Shown: positions 53,201 through 63,145 of the stretch, one piece after another
How the letters are laid out: each line of letters begins with the position of its first letter
How positions within the stretch are numbered: position 1 is the stretch's first letter
Assembly: GCF_014268495.2 (NCBI RefSeq)
Contig: NZ_CP077087.1
Coordinates: 4,917,001-4,981,000 of the forward strand
Origin: Pseudomonas monsensis
GTDB taxonomy: Bacteria; Pseudomonadota; Gammaproteobacteria; Pseudomonadales; Pseudomonadaceae
Direction of reading: 5' to 3'
DNA: 64,000 bases
Notes under the pieces: model-generated
The model's input: the letters and a program-made list of their open reading frames with translations, nothing else
Databases searched by the model: none
Told to the model about the DNA's origin: nothing
Translations under genes and position numbers: made by a program

Positions 53201-55079
53201 CATCAGCCGTACACGGAACCTGTTTCCAACCCTGAATATTAAAGAGGCCGCAGACGTGTTTTATCGTTTGCCCGGGACATTGGCCGATGGCACTGCGCAA
53301 TTGGCGAACTGGGAAACGGAAATCGGCAAAATGCTCAGCGATCTCGAGGCATGGTCGAATCGCGTCCCCGCCCAGGTCATGGGCGCTGCGGACAGGGCAA
53401 CGCAGCGCCTGAACAGGCGTGCGTTCGGCAAGAAAGTCGAGCAGTTCTGGCGTAACCGGCACGTCTCCCGGTCAAAGCCCGGATCCAATGGTTTTATCGC
53501 CGATCTGACTTTTTTCGGTGACTTGCCAGCGCTGACGGCTGACTTCAGCCACATCGTTCAGCTCTCCCTGTTGGGCAACAAGGATTTGACCTCCGCTGAA
53601 GGTTTCCTGCGGTGCTTTACCGGATTGAAAACCCTGGCAATGCGCGACTTCACACTGGGCAAATTCCCTGAAGCTGTCGCCACCATGTCCGATCTCGAAA
53701 CGCTGGTACTGAGTCGCTGTGACATCGTTTTCGACGAACCCGCGCAGACGCTCCTGTCGTCCCTGAGCAAACTGCAATCGCTGGACCTGTACGACAATCC
53801 TCTGGGCCGCACCCCGGTTCTTTCTGCTCTGCCGGAACTCAATGTCATCGACCTGGCCAGCACCGGAATCGACCAGATCCCCATCGGGCTGCTGGAACGC
53901 TCCAGACTCACATACGCAATACTCAGCGAAAATCGTATCAGCGAACTTCCGGAGGCCCTTTTCCGGGTCCCGGCCAACGTCAGCGACGGATTTGACCTGA
54001 GCAACAATCCGTTGTCATTGACGACACGGGAACGGATAAAGATCTACCACCAACGCACGGGAAGCGACTTCAATGTGTGGGTCGAACCCGAGGATATCGA
54101 ACTGGGACGTACGCTCTACCCTGACGTCACCGGAGAGCGCCTGAGCAAGATCGTCTACAGCCTGCCGGGGACACTCGCCGAAGGGCGCCTGGAACTTGTG
54201 CGGCGCCAGACTGAAATCGCCACCCTGTCCAGCGATCTGCAATCATGGGCCAATACCGTTCCGCTCGACCCTGTCACTCGGGTCCCCCTGACAGACGACG
54301 CCCTGCTGCAGGAACGCACCAACCGGATGAAATTCAAGGAACAGCTCGAACATTGCTGGCGCCGAATCACCCCGGACGATACCTCGGAGTTTGAATTCTC
54401 ATCCAGCGTTCCGCTCACTGGCGAACTGCCGACCCTGTCGGCGGACTTCGGACATATCCGCACCCTGAAACTGACTCGAACAGGCGGCGCGGCCCCTCAA
54501 CTCGGCCAGTTCCTGAATGGTTTTCCCAAGGTGCGCAGTCTGACGATCCAGGGATATCAACTGGGGAACATTCCCGACGCGGTGCTGACCATGGAGGATT
54601 TGGCTGAACTCAACCTGCCCGAATGCAACGTTACCCTGACGCCCGCCAACGTCGATGCATTGAGCGTCATGAATAACCTGAGTCGCCTTGAATTGCGCAA
54701 CAACTCCCTGGGCCTGACGCCCGACCTCAGTCAGATGACCGCACTGGTCTGGCTGGATCTGGGCAACACAGGGCTCAGCCGAATCCCGTCAGGGTTGTTC
54801 AACCGTCCGCACCTGGTGTACGCCGACCTGTCCGGCAATGCCTTCACCGATTTGCCTGCCGAGTTGGCGAGCATCAATAGCGCCGACTTTATTTTCAGCG
54901 ACAACCCGCTCTCGGGGGAAAGCCTGCACCACGTCGAAATCCAGCGTCTGGCAAGGGCAAATGCACTGGCCGAACAAAAACGACAGCAGCAGCAACTCCA
55001 AAACGTTACAAACCCGAACTTACCCTATGGCAGCGGTCAGTCCTCCACCTCAAGCGGACTCTCGGGATCGTCACTCTGA
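47283..55079 (+). CDS. Giant dermonecrotic-toxin-like protein with five leucine-rich-repeat modules
   Basis: 2,598 residues from ATG at 47283, which has AAGGA upstream; ATGs at 47232 and 47265 are in frame but lack one. The first ~1,080 residues resemble the N-terminal region of Pseudomonas dermonecrotic-toxin-like proteins, with a hydrophobic membrane-inserting segment (AILQTAVFIIAPFVPGLGEL, about 445-465). Then come five tandem ~300-residue modules starting near nucleotides 50580, 51495, 52405, 53315 and 54210. Each holds an entry helix (such as LLADLTAWATQVP), a WR segment, several LRRs (LDLSDNPLGTFPDLTFLPEL) and a linker (RERIKTYYRKTGQDFNVL) ending in a LPGTLADG-like motif. The fifth stops inside its repeats and a short Gln/Ser-rich tail follows. 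No catalytic ubiquitin-ligase (NEL) domain is visible. Divergent from aruC, convergent with argR. Confidence 0.82.
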   Translation: MQTTEHPNDTPFGAQPDTHYLHLQASLPTWLGNASASRREALKNTLPAMPLQLLARSATEHQALKALNSAHWSAQNDVDRQLEQFRDINAFAEPLLKAAIKAHFDLELDVSNIQLRLYIPATTPLFGIKTGARTWTVSLLAAALHNFEEKETQDDAYDAASTYIMQSLPSAQSDTPLSATAQFDTLPWLKEKMSIPAFTKMCRELDIGAQYKTYLEDHLGMTDAKKGATLRKHVDKSEKAALKAALQFARLTGDISDRYCRTIVALIDGVRHLRIDGQHLQTQALTMMGAPLTGILVFAPQADEVHTIARVVAYVPDDPEHPIKEYASSAELEKELTRQLRAQDYQKFFSRFVNHEQRGVFFSSLNTRLSQVKWHEAVHGSQDPIWRSEPLEKPDLQLAATVILGDLWQHQYQKKLNKILNDGQVIAVATATVDSNARWALWDSFVGIASAILQTAVFIIAPFVPGLGELMMAYMAYQFLDEVFEGIVEWAQGQITEALTHLVGMVDAAIQLGLFAVGGSIAVGEFRKVLPKEVIAFIERFKPVKLANGNTRYWDQDLTRYQQKSLPAADSKPSPLGLHEHQGKQILPLEDAHFAVSESAIPGQYRIEHPTRPDAYQPVVRHNGDGAWHTELEQPLEWDNATALRRIGHEMQGFTPERRERILQVSGYDEDALRNMHAEQASVPPLLADSISRFRIDQDLQVFIDQLASDLPEQYRRADPQTQLQLLTEHGRWPAGKRLRLLNGQGEVSWQSSSDETLPLTDLRQTSLIDNDVLTSLLQDLSEQEAKALLDEPFGGPDLPLDIRARELRKQLLQLAKAQRSSLFESRYRALESVDDPLHTTLAQFEPPLPPRVTQELLNTTRSDELLQISEGQLPQRQQELMQVASEEVRVTRAFEGLELDSVTNPDTDTLVLHSLRYVPGWSGEVRLEIRDGTYAGPMLDSTGRADAPEQKVLVRKPDGTYQPFDDRGHELHGATDVYSSILYALPDAERQAMDIHIGQAEKLKTAIRARPLDRSDFRVAVSLAPVRHPEVDPLRLVGFRSRERLSPVSELLATRRQEVNQPPLDRIRVIYRGYNARDARAFAARFANNPRRIANELARLSDELTLLRDNLRVWETRVPTRDPRSAIALTDTQRRAAQQSRREFSNAIERCWRRETQESAGYLLQITDPIMGDLPTLSGDFNHVRLLILNGNASTRGLEPFLRQFPGLHSLDVQNLDLPTLPQALTSMPGLQRLTMRNCGITMTQANRATLTSLPQVSVLDLSNNPLGEPVDVRTMPALSYLNLDNTGISTVPAGMLVHPNLVSGRFAGNPIAEIPDEFFNLASALSDRFLFGANPRLSAASRERVKLYYQKTRKHFGVVPDLADIELATRLFPAVTADRAVDLIYQLPGTLVDGHARLTAWEAEFGRLQVELARWSNDTPRRSPATQEPLTLSERTRDRLARLDFSQRLENFWRNQSPFVPEHHGSQLELTLGFLGDMPVIDSDFNHVAHLTLNGNKGVTGVEPFLRRFQKLTSLELSVFDFDPNSLAAVDLPDLQTLQLQDCGVVMTPENQAKLVSMPQLQMLDLSDNPLGTFPDLTFLPELNRLDLANTHLSQVPPGLADHANLVIAVFSGNRIRELPVELLDLPAIRTDGMIFADNPLSSVTRERIKTYYRKTGQDFNVLAAPEDIELMQSLFPSLDQEDASGIIYDLPGTLADSRTRLNIWQAELTTLLADLTAWATQVPKQDPVTGEAISAAERFINTTSRREFADQFEQLWRTRSETSGIRMDAFTANPTFQGDMPVLTADFSHVLKLNLRGNPAISGTGPFIEQFGNLQILELHDFSLGEIPASLTRTTELIDVTLANCNLTLTDNGQTVLESLPDLESLDLRHNPLTRAPDITNMPALSDLRLSSTEITAVPDGIGTHPNLREAHLDNNAITDLPEAFFELDIKLARATKLSANPLSRAARERIKVYYTQHEANFGVLPDQADISRTRNLFPTLNIKEAADVFYRLPGTLADGTAQLANWETEIGKMLSDLEAWSNRVPAQVMGAADRATQRLNRRAFGKKVEQFWRNRHVSRSKPGSNGFIADLTFFGDLPALTADFSHIVQLSLLGNKDLTSAEGFLRCFTGLKTLAMRDFTLGKFPEAVATMSDLETLVLSRCDIVFDEPAQTLLSSLSKLQSLDLYDNPLGRTPVLSALPELNVIDLASTGIDQIPIGLLERSRLTYAILSENRISELPEALFRVPANVSDGFDLSNNPLSLTTRERIKIYHQRTGSDFNVWVEPEDIELGRTLYPDVTGERLSKIVYSLPGTLAEGRLELVRRQTEIATLSSDLQSWANTVPLDPVTRVPLTDDALLQERTNRMKFKEQLEHCWRRITPDDTSEFEFSSSVPLTGELPTLSADFGHIRTLKLTRTGGAAPQLGQFLNGFPKVRSLTIQGYQLGNIPDAVLTMEDLAELNLPECNVTLTPANVDALSVMNNLSRLELRNNSLGLTPDLSQMTALVWLDLGNTGLSRIPSGLFNRPHLVYADLSGNAFTDLPAELASINSADFIFSDNPLSGESLHHVEIQRLARANALAEQKRQQQQLQNVTNPNLPYGSGQSSTSSGLSGSSL

Positions 55080-55089
55080 CAGGTCGCGT

Positions 55090-56070
55090 TCAGCTACGCT
55101 CGGACGGCACTGACGACAATTCGAACGGGCTGCTGCTGCGCCGCTGGTTGCGATCTTCCCGCGGCGTGGCACCGAAGAAGTTGCGGTAGGCGCTGGAGAA
55201 GTGCGGCCCCGAGGAGAAGCCACACGACAGGCCGATCTGGATGATCGACTTGCTGGTTTGCATCAACATCTGCCGGGCCTTGTTCAGGCGCAATTCCAGG
55301 TAGTACTGGCTCGGCACGCGGTTGAGGTACTGCTTGAAGATCCGCTCCAGCTGCCGACGGGACACGCACACGTGCTGGGCGATTTCGTCGGTGGTCAGCG
55401 GCTCTTCGATGTTGGCTTCCATCAGCAGCACCGCCTGGGTGAGTTTCGGATGGCTGGAACCGAGGCGGTTCTGCAACGGAATGCGCTGACGCTCGCCGCC
55501 CTCACGGATGCGCTCGACCACCAGTTCTTCAGAGACGGCACCGGCCAGTTCCGCACCGTGATCGCGGGCCAGCACCGCCAGCAGCAAGTCGAGCACCGAC
55601 ATGCCGCCACACGCGGTCAGGCGATCGCGATCCCAGTCGAACAGATGACTGGTGGCGATGACTTTCGGGAAGCGCTCGGCGAAATCGTCCTGCCAGCGCC
55701 AGTGCACGGCAGCGCGGTAACCGTCGAGCAGACCGAGTTGCGCCAACGGATAGACACCGGCCGACAACCCCCCGATCACACAACCGGCGCGCACCAGTTG
55801 CTTGAGCGCGCTGCTGAGCGCCGGGGCCAGAGTGGTCGGCGGCTCGTCAGCGAGCAGGAACAGTTTCTGGAAGTTTTCCAGCTTGCCGGTCCAGGCCTCC
55901 CCCGGCAATTGCCAGGCGCCTTCGGCCGGTGGCTCGGCGTGCAGGAAGGACAACTCGTAAACCACGTCCGGGTGAACCCGCTGAGCGACACGCAAGGCCT
56001 CCTCCGCCAGCGCCAGCGTCAGAGCTTTAGTGCTGGGCCAAATCAGGAAACCAATTCGATGGGCAGTCAT
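55090..56070 (-). CDS. argR: Arginine-responsive AraC-family regulator ArgR
   Basis: 326 residues; in Pseudomonas ArgR activates arginine catabolism and uptake genes and represses some biosynthesis when arginine is present. The N-terminal DJ-1/GATase-like domain (about 5-195, RIGFLIWPSTKALTLALAEE) precedes a C-terminal AraC helix-turn-helix (about 220-310, EIAQHVCVSRRQLERIFKQY and IIQIGLSCGFSSGPHFSSAY). ATG at 56070 gives the family N-terminus; a longer frame from 56109 is possible. It is separated from aotP by a REP pair but follows it on the same strand, as the last gene of aotJQMOP-argR. Confidence 0.94.
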   Translation of the reverse strand: MTAHRIGFLIWPSTKALTLALAEEALRVAQRVHPDVVYELSFLHAEPPAEGAWQLPGEAWTGKLENFQKLFLLADEPPTTLAPALSSALKQLVRAGCVIGGLSAGVYPLAQLGLLDGYRAAVHWRWQDDFAERFPKVIATSHLFDWDRDRLTACGGMSVLDLLLAVLARDHGAELAGAVSEELVVERIREGGERQRIPLQNRLGSSHPKLTQAVLLMEANIEEPLTTDEIAQHVCVSRRQLERIFKQYLNRVPSQYYLELRLNKARQMLMQTSKSIIQIGLSCGFSSGPHFSSAYRNFFGATPREDRNQRRSSSPFELSSVPSERS

Positions 56071-56163
56071 GGGCGGGCAATCCGGAACGAACAACGGTGA
56101 TGAAGGCATGGGCCAATGCTAGCCCGTAAATGAACGCAAATCTCGAAACCAACCGAGATTCAT

Positions 56164-56253
56164 TGTGGGAGCGAGCTTGCTCGCGAAGGCGGTGTATCAG
56201 TCAACATCGTTGCTATCTGAACTACCGCTTTCGCGAGCAAGCTCGCTCCCACA
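56164..56253. repeat. REP pair, type TGTGGGAGCGAGCTTGCTCG, between aotP and argR
   Basis: 24-base arms inverted around a ~42-base spacer; same family as 45601-45690 and 61021-61106. Confidence 0.88.
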
Positions 56254-56314
56254 GGGATCCGCGCCAATCTCTAGGTCGCGAAGCATGACCTAATTTGGTG
56301 CATAACGGCAGCGA

Positions 56315-57079
56315 TTACTTGAGACTACCCGACAGGAACTGCTGCAGACGCTCCGATTGCGGATTGACCAGCACTTCGCGCGGGTTGCCGCTCTCTTCAA
56401 CAACGCCTTTGTGCAGGAACACCAACTGGTTCGACACTTCACGGGCAAAGCCCATTTCGTGGGTCACCACGACCATGGTGCGGCCTTCCTGAGCAAGGGC
56501 CTGCATGACTTTCAGCACGTCGCCAACCAGTTCCGGGTCGAGGGCCGAGGTCGGTTCGTCGAACAGCATCACTTCCGGCTCCATGGCCAGCGCACGGGCG
56601 ATCGCCACACGCTGCTGCTCGCCACCGGACATGTGCCCCGGGAACGCGTCTTTACGATGGGCCACGCCAACCTTGTTCAGGTAGTGCTCGGCTTTCTCGC
56701 GGGCTTCGGCCTTGGACACGCCCAGCACGTGCACCGGCGCTTCCATGATGTTTTCCAGCGCGGTCATGTGCGACCACAGGTTGAAATGCTGGAACACCAT
56801 CGACAGGCGCGAACGCATGCGTTGCAGCTGTTTCGGATCAGCGGCTTTCAGCGCGCCGTCCTTGTTCGCCACCAGTTTCAGCTCTTCGTTGTTGAGCAGA
56901 ATCTTGCCCGCGTGCGGCTGCTCGAGCAGGTTGATGCAGCGCAGGAAAGTACTTTTGCCGGAGCCACTGGAGCCGATGATGCTGATCACATCGCCGGCTG
57001 CCGCTTTCAGGGACACGCCCTTGAGCACTTCGTGACTGCCATAGCGTTTATGCAGGTCTTGGACTTCAAGTTTGTACAT
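56315..57079 (-). CDS. aotP: Arginine/ornithine ABC transporter ATPase AotP
   Basis: 254 residues; energises uptake of arginine and ornithine. Walker A IIGSSGSGKSTFLRCINLLE near 35, signature MSGGEQQRVAIARALA near 155 and Walker B VMLFDEPTSALDPELV near 175 are all intact. ATG at 57079 is the family start. Fifth of aotJQMOP. Confidence 0.96.
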   Translation of the reverse strand: MYKLEVQDLHKRYGSHEVLKGVSLKAAAGDVISIIGSSGSGKSTFLRCINLLEQPHAGKILLNNEELKLVANKDGALKAADPKQLQRMRSRLSMVFQHFNLWSHMTALENIMEAPVHVLGVSKAEAREKAEHYLNKVGVAHRKDAFPGHMSGGEQQRVAIARALAMEPEVMLFDEPTSALDPELVGDVLKVMQALAQEGRTMVVVTHEMGFAREVSNQLVFLHKGVVEESGNPREVLVNPQSERLQQFLSGSLK

Positions 57080-57106
57080 GCGGTCGGTTCTCACAAAAAC
57101 AGTCAG

Positions 57107-58219
57107 TCAGTCGTTGAGCAAGCGCCCGTGACGCAGCGCTTCGCGCCCCGCCACCTTGGCCAGCCAGAAACCGGGTTGGGCATAGCGCAGCCGTTCAATG
57201 GCAAACAGCACCCCGGAGGTACCAGCACACACCGTGCTGACCCGATCGGACACAGGATCGATCACTTCGAAAATCTCATCCCCGGCTTCGACCCACTCGC
57301 CGGGTTTACGCAAAAAGCTCACCACACCGGGGTGCGGTGCCAACAGCAATTCAGTGCCTTCGAACGGCATGCCTTCGCAGGCTTCGTGCGCCGGTTTCGG
57401 CCACTCGCCAGTGATCAGGCCCTGCTCGGCGAGGAACGCCAGAATGCCTTCGGCCCACGCCAGCGCATCCGCGCGGTCAGTATTGGCCTGACCGCCCAGC
57501 TCAACGGTGGTCGCCAGGCACGCCAGCGGAATCTGCGCGTCCGGGAACTGCCGCGACAGGCGCAGCCACGGCAACGAGCACGCTTCATCAAAGGAGCTGC
57601 CACCAGAATCTTCCGCCAGCAACCCGACCTTCACATCCAGGTGCGCGGCCAGCGAACGCCACTGCGGCCAGTGCTGCGGCAGCGCATACATGTGCAGCGC
57701 GGCTTCAGCGTCGCAGTGCAAATCCAGCACCACGTCGGCGGTGCAGGCATGGCTGAGCAAAACGCGCTGCATGCCTTGCAACTGGCTGCTCGCCTCCGGC
57801 AATGCCGCCAGATGATCAGCCATCGCCTGACGGATCAGGCGAATGTTGGCGTGCGGATCGTCACCGAGACGGTCGGCCAGCGCCGCCGCAACCGGCGCGC
57901 TCAGCTCGACGAAATCGCGGTTGAAGTTCTTGCCGCTGCCGGCTTCGAAACGCCCCTGATGATTGCCTTGCAGCAACTGGCCGAGGCCCAGCGGGTTGGC
58001 GACCGGCACCAGCTCGATCACGCCGTTGAGCAGACCTTGGGCTTCGAGTTCGCCAAGGCGCTTTTTCAGCTCCCAGGCGGTGCGCATGCCCGGCAGTTCG
58101 TCAGCGTGCAGGCTGGCCTGGATGTAGGCCTTGCGCTCGCCGCTCCCAAACCGGAACACCGAGATCTTGCGCTCGCTGCCCAGATGGCTCCACGGCAATA
58201 CGTGGTCGATACGTTCCAT
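57107..58219 (-). CDS. aotO: Succinylglutamate desuccinylase/aspartoacylase family protein AotO
   Basis: 370 residues; a zinc-hydrolase family protein inside the aot transporter operon, a conserved Pseudomonas arrangement. Metal-site motifs: IQASLHADELPGMRTAWELK (His and Glu) and VVLDLHCDAEAALHMYA (His). The C-terminal ~70 residues form a biotin-lipoyl-like beta segment (HPGVVSFLRKPGEWVEAGDE). P. aeruginosa AotO is dispensable for arginine/ornithine uptake, so its substrate remains open. Confidence 0.9.
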   Translation of the reverse strand: MERIDHVLPWSHLGSERKISVFRFGSGERKAYIQASLHADELPGMRTAWELKKRLGELEAQGLLNGVIELVPVANPLGLGQLLQGNHQGRFEAGSGKNFNRDFVELSAPVAAALADRLGDDPHANIRLIRQAMADHLAALPEASSQLQGMQRVLLSHACTADVVLDLHCDAEAALHMYALPQHWPQWRSLAAHLDVKVGLLAEDSGGSSFDEACSLPWLRLSRQFPDAQIPLACLATTVELGGQANTDRADALAWAEGILAFLAEQGLITGEWPKPAHEACEGMPFEGTELLLAPHPGVVSFLRKPGEWVEAGDEIFEVIDPVSDRVSTVCAGTSGVLFAIERLRYAQPGFWLAKVAGREALRHGRLLND

Positions 58220-58220
58220 A

Positions 58221-58919
58221 TCAGTGCTTCCGCGGGGCCAGGTAGCTCAACCAGCGACGCTCGGCCAGCTTGAACAGCTTCACCAGAATGAAGGTCAGGC
58301 ACAGGTAGAACACGCCGGCGGTGATGTACGCCTCGAACGGCAGGTAGAACTGCGCGTTGACGGTACGGGCCGCGCCAGTGATGTCGATCAGGGTCACGAT
58401 GGACGCCAGACTGGTGGTCTGCAGCATCATGATCACTTCGTTGCTGTACTGCGGCAGCGCCCGGCGCAGGGCCGATGGCAACAGGATGCGCTTGTACATC
58501 TTGAAGCGCGACATGCCCATCGCCTTGGCCGCCTCGATCTCACCGTTCGGCGTGGCCTTGAGGCTGCCGGCGATGATTTCTGCAGTGTAAGCGCTGGTGT
58601 TGATCGCGAACGCCAGGCACGCACAGAACGTTGCGCTAGACAGCCACGGCCACATGAAGCTTTCACGCACCGCTTCGAACTGGGCCAGACCGTAGTAGAT
58701 CAAAAACAGCTGCACCAGCATCGGCGTGCCGCGAATCACGTAGGTATACAGCCACGCAATGCCGTTGACCGCGGCATTCTTGGACACGCGCATCAAGCCC
58801 AGCGGCAGGGCTGCCAACAGACCGAAAAACAGCGACAGCGCGAGCAGTTTGAGGGTGGTCAGCAGGCCGCCGAGGTACAGCGGCATGGACTCCCAAATGA
58901 CGTTGTAGTCGAAGATCAT
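58221..58919 (-). CDS. aotM: Arginine/ornithine ABC transporter permease AotM
   Basis: 232 residues with about five membrane helices and the HisM/GlnP-type EAA loop (EIEAAKAMGMSRFKMYKRIL near 140). Stop follows PRKH; its ATG overlaps the aotQ stop (ATGA), so coupled translation. Confidence 0.95.
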   Translation of the reverse strand: MIFDYNVIWESMPLYLGGLLTTLKLLALSLFFGLLAALPLGLMRVSKNAAVNGIAWLYTYVIRGTPMLVQLFLIYYGLAQFEAVRESFMWPWLSSATFCACLAFAINTSAYTAEIIAGSLKATPNGEIEAAKAMGMSRFKMYKRILLPSALRRALPQYSNEVIMMLQTTSLASIVTLIDITGAARTVNAQFYLPFEAYITAGVFYLCLTFILVKLFKLAERRWLSYLAPRKH

Positions 58920-59605
58920 AGATCAGCCGCCCTTACGCCTACCGAGTAGCGCTTCTCAAGTTGACGCAACGCCAGCAACGAAACACTGGTGATCACCAGG
59001 TACATCGCCGCCACTGCGAGGAAGAAGGTAAAAGGCTCGCGAGTGGCATCCGCCGCCTGCTTGGCCTTGAACATCATGTCTTGCAGACCGACCACAGAAA
59101 TCAATGCGGTGGCCTTGGTCAGAACCAGCCAGTTGTTGGTGAAGCCGGGAATCGCCAGGCGAATCATCTGCGGCACCATCACCCGGAAGAACACCTGAAA
59201 ACTGCTCATGCCATACGCCAGACCGGCCTCGGCCTGCCCTTTGGGAATCGCCATGAACGCGCCACGGAAGGTTTCCGACAGGTAGGCACCGAAGATGAAA
59301 CCAAGGGTGCCGATACCGGCGGCCAGCGGGTTCAGGTCGATGTAATCGTTATAGCCAAGCATCGGCGCAACGCGGTTGAGCAGATCCTGACCGCCGTAGA
59401 AGATCAGCAGGATCAGCACCAGATCGGGAATCCCGCGGATCACCGTGGAATACAGATCGCCCAGCCAGGCCAGCCAGCGCACCGGCGACAGGCGCAACGC
59501 GACACCGATCAGCCCGAGAACGATGGCCAGGGCCATGGACGACAAGGCGAGCTGAAGCGTCAGCCATGCGCCATCGAGGATGACAGCCCCGTAGCCTTTC
59601 AACAT
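58916..59605 (-). CDS. aotQ: Arginine/ornithine ABC transporter permease AotQ
   Basis: 229 residues, the partner permease. EAA loop QAEAGLAYGMSSFQVFFRVM near 130, N-terminal helix TLQLALSSMALAIVLGLIGV. Together with AotM forms the membrane channel. Confidence 0.95.
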   Translation of the reverse strand: MLKGYGAVILDGAWLTLQLALSSMALAIVLGLIGVALRLSPVRWLAWLGDLYSTVIRGIPDLVLILLIFYGGQDLLNRVAPMLGYNDYIDLNPLAAGIGTLGFIFGAYLSETFRGAFMAIPKGQAEAGLAYGMSSFQVFFRVMVPQMIRLAIPGFTNNWLVLTKATALISVVGLQDMMFKAKQAADATREPFTFFLAVAAMYLVITSVSLLALRQLEKRYSVGVRAADL

Positions 59606-59630
59606 GATTCAGGTCCTCGAAAGTTGGGAT

Positions 59631-59676
59631 GAAAAAATGGCGCAAACCGCAGAGATCCTGTTGCTTGCGCCATTTC
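59631..59676 (-). terminator. Attenuating hairpin between aotJ and aotQ
   Basis: AATGGCGCAA (59636-59645) pairs with TTGCGCCATT (59665-59674); on the minus strand T6 follows. A partial terminator here would let the binding-protein gene aotJ be transcribed more than the permeases. Confidence 0.65.
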
Positions 59677-59696
59677 GGACTTGTCGCAGAAACGTG

Positions 59697-60470
59697 TTAC
59701 TTGCCGTAGATATCGAAGGCGAAGTACTTGTCCTGGATTGCCTTGTATTTGCCGTTTTCGCGGATGGCCGCGATGGCAGCGTTGATCTTGTCTTTCAGCG
59801 CGTCGCCCTTGCGCACAGCGATACCTACGCCGTCACCAAAGTATTTGACGTCGGTGAACGCCGGACCTGCAAACGCAAAGCCTTTGCCGGCGTCGGTGTT
59901 GAGGAAGCCGTCTTGCAGCAGAGTAGCGTCAGCCACGGTACCGTCGAGGCGACCGGCGGCCACGTCGAGGTAGATTTCGTTCTGCGAGCCGTACGGCTTG
60001 ATCTCGGCACCCAGCGGGGCCAGGACTTCGCGGGCGAAACGCTCGTGGATCGAACCACGTTGTACGCCGATGTTCTTGCCCTTCAGTTCAGCCAGACCTT
60101 CGCTGACCTGAGTACCGGCCTTCATGACCAGACGTGCCGGGGTGTTGTAGTACTTGTTGGTGAAGTCGACCGACTTCTTGCGATCTTCAGTGATCGACAT
60201 GGACGACAGGATCGCGTCGATCTTGCGCACTTTCAGTGCCGGGATCAGACCGTCGAACTCTTGCTCGACCCACACGCACTTGACCTGCATCTGCTCGCAC
60301 AGAGCGTTGCCGATGTCGTAGTCGAAACCGACGATGCTGCCGTCCGGGGCTTTGGAAGCGAACGGAGGGTAAGCCGCTTCGATACCGATCTTCAGAGGTT
60401 TTTCATCAGCGAAGGAATTCAGCGACAGCACGGACAGTGCCAGGGCGCCAAGCAGCACAAGTTTCTTCAT
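59697..60470 (-). CDS. aotJ: Periplasmic arginine/ornithine-binding protein AotJ
   Basis: 257 residues with a signal peptide (KLVLLGALALSVLSLNSFA). The mature part begins DEKPLKIGIEAAYPPFASKA, typical of class 3 amino-acid-binding proteins, and includes GFDYDIGNALCEQMQVKCVW and the domain-closing region AIAAIRENGKYKAIQDKYF. First gene of the aot operon. Confidence 0.96.
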   Translation of the reverse strand: MKKLVLLGALALSVLSLNSFADEKPLKIGIEAAYPPFASKAPDGSIVGFDYDIGNALCEQMQVKCVWVEQEFDGLIPALKVRKIDAILSSMSITEDRKKSVDFTNKYYNTPARLVMKAGTQVSEGLAELKGKNIGVQRGSIHERFAREVLAPLGAEIKPYGSQNEIYLDVAAGRLDGTVADATLLQDGFLNTDAGKGFAFAGPAFTDVKYFGDGVGIAVRKGDALKDKINAAIAAIRENGKYKAIQDKYFAFDIYGK

Positions 60471-60631
60471 CTTGGGACTCCATCGGTAAAGGGCAAAAAC
60501 GGCAGAGTGAGCGACAGCCCAATATGCGAATGGGTGAATCGGGAAATCGGTGCAGCATCTGTGGGAAATTTCCCATTGAAACCGTCGAAGGTTTCAACGT
60601 CAGCCACGATGAGCGAGTGATCGGCATTCTA

Positions 60632-60668
60632 ACGACAGGCCCGAAGCCGATATTTCTTCAATGCGACA
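60632..60668 (-). promoter_or_regulatory. ArgR-like operator before aotJ
   Basis: On the minus strand TGTCGCATTGAAGAAA matches TGTCGC-N8-AA, and TGTCGTTAGAATGCC follows 31 bases later. They are about 160-200 bases before the aotJ ATG. Consistent with ArgR activation of its own operon. Confidence 0.55.
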
Positions 60669-60699
60669 ACTAATTACAGATGCACAGAGAAACCCGCTT

Positions 60700-61020
60700 G
60701 AGCACATTGACAGCCTTGCAAAATCATGCAAGAGCGAAAGACAGTGAACCGATCTATGCTGCAAATTGCGGGCCTATTATTCGCAAACCCTTCTAATCCG
60801 GCAAGCGCAGCGTTGTGTCTTATTTTTCACCGGGGGTTTTGAGGCTCTAAAACGGAGCGTTGCGTTTCCCTTTGCCCCGCTACGGGGCGGACGGTTACAC
60901 ATATGGTTACGCCGAGGGTGGCGGGTAACAACGGGAAATGTCTTGCTGGGGAGATCGATAATTATTGGTTGGGTGAGTCCGCGTTCCGACGAGGGACTAC
61001 ACGGGCGTCTGACAAATTGC
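60700..61020. other. Intergenic stretch without a supported gene
   Basis: About 320 bases between the aotJ promoter and the REP pair. Frames on both strands have cysteine/arginine-rich, unlikely translations. A small GC palindrome (CCCCGCTACGGGG) lies at about 60880. The character differs from the flanks and may be a dispersed repeat or dead fragment. Confidence 0.35.
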
Positions 61021-61106
61021 CTTCGCGAGCAAGCTCGCTCCCACAGGGATCTGCATTTTGTCTGAAGGTACTCGGTCAAACTGTGGGAGCGAGCTTGCTC
61101 GCGAAG
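61021..61106. repeat. REP pair, type TGTGGGAGCGAGCTTGCTCG, after acs
   Basis: 25-base arms in opposite order to the copies at 45601 and 56164 (complement arm first). Confidence 0.88.
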
Positions 61107-61137
61107 AGGCCAGCCTGTCACCACAAAACCTCCAGAC

Positions 61138-61175
61138 ACAAAAAAGCCCCGCCCGGCAAAACCGGACAGGGCTTC
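61138..61175 (-). terminator. Terminator after acs
   Basis: GGCTT/AAGCC-type stem with the inner CCGG pair across CAAAA, followed on the minus strand by T6. Confidence 0.7.
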
Positions 61176-61189
61176 CATGAAGCTAACGC

Positions 61190-63145
<1,956 letters not shown>

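Noticed and set aside
60777..61178. 133-codon minus-strand frame
   Set aside because: Covers a REP pair and has a Cys/Arg-rich composition unlike neighbouring proteins.
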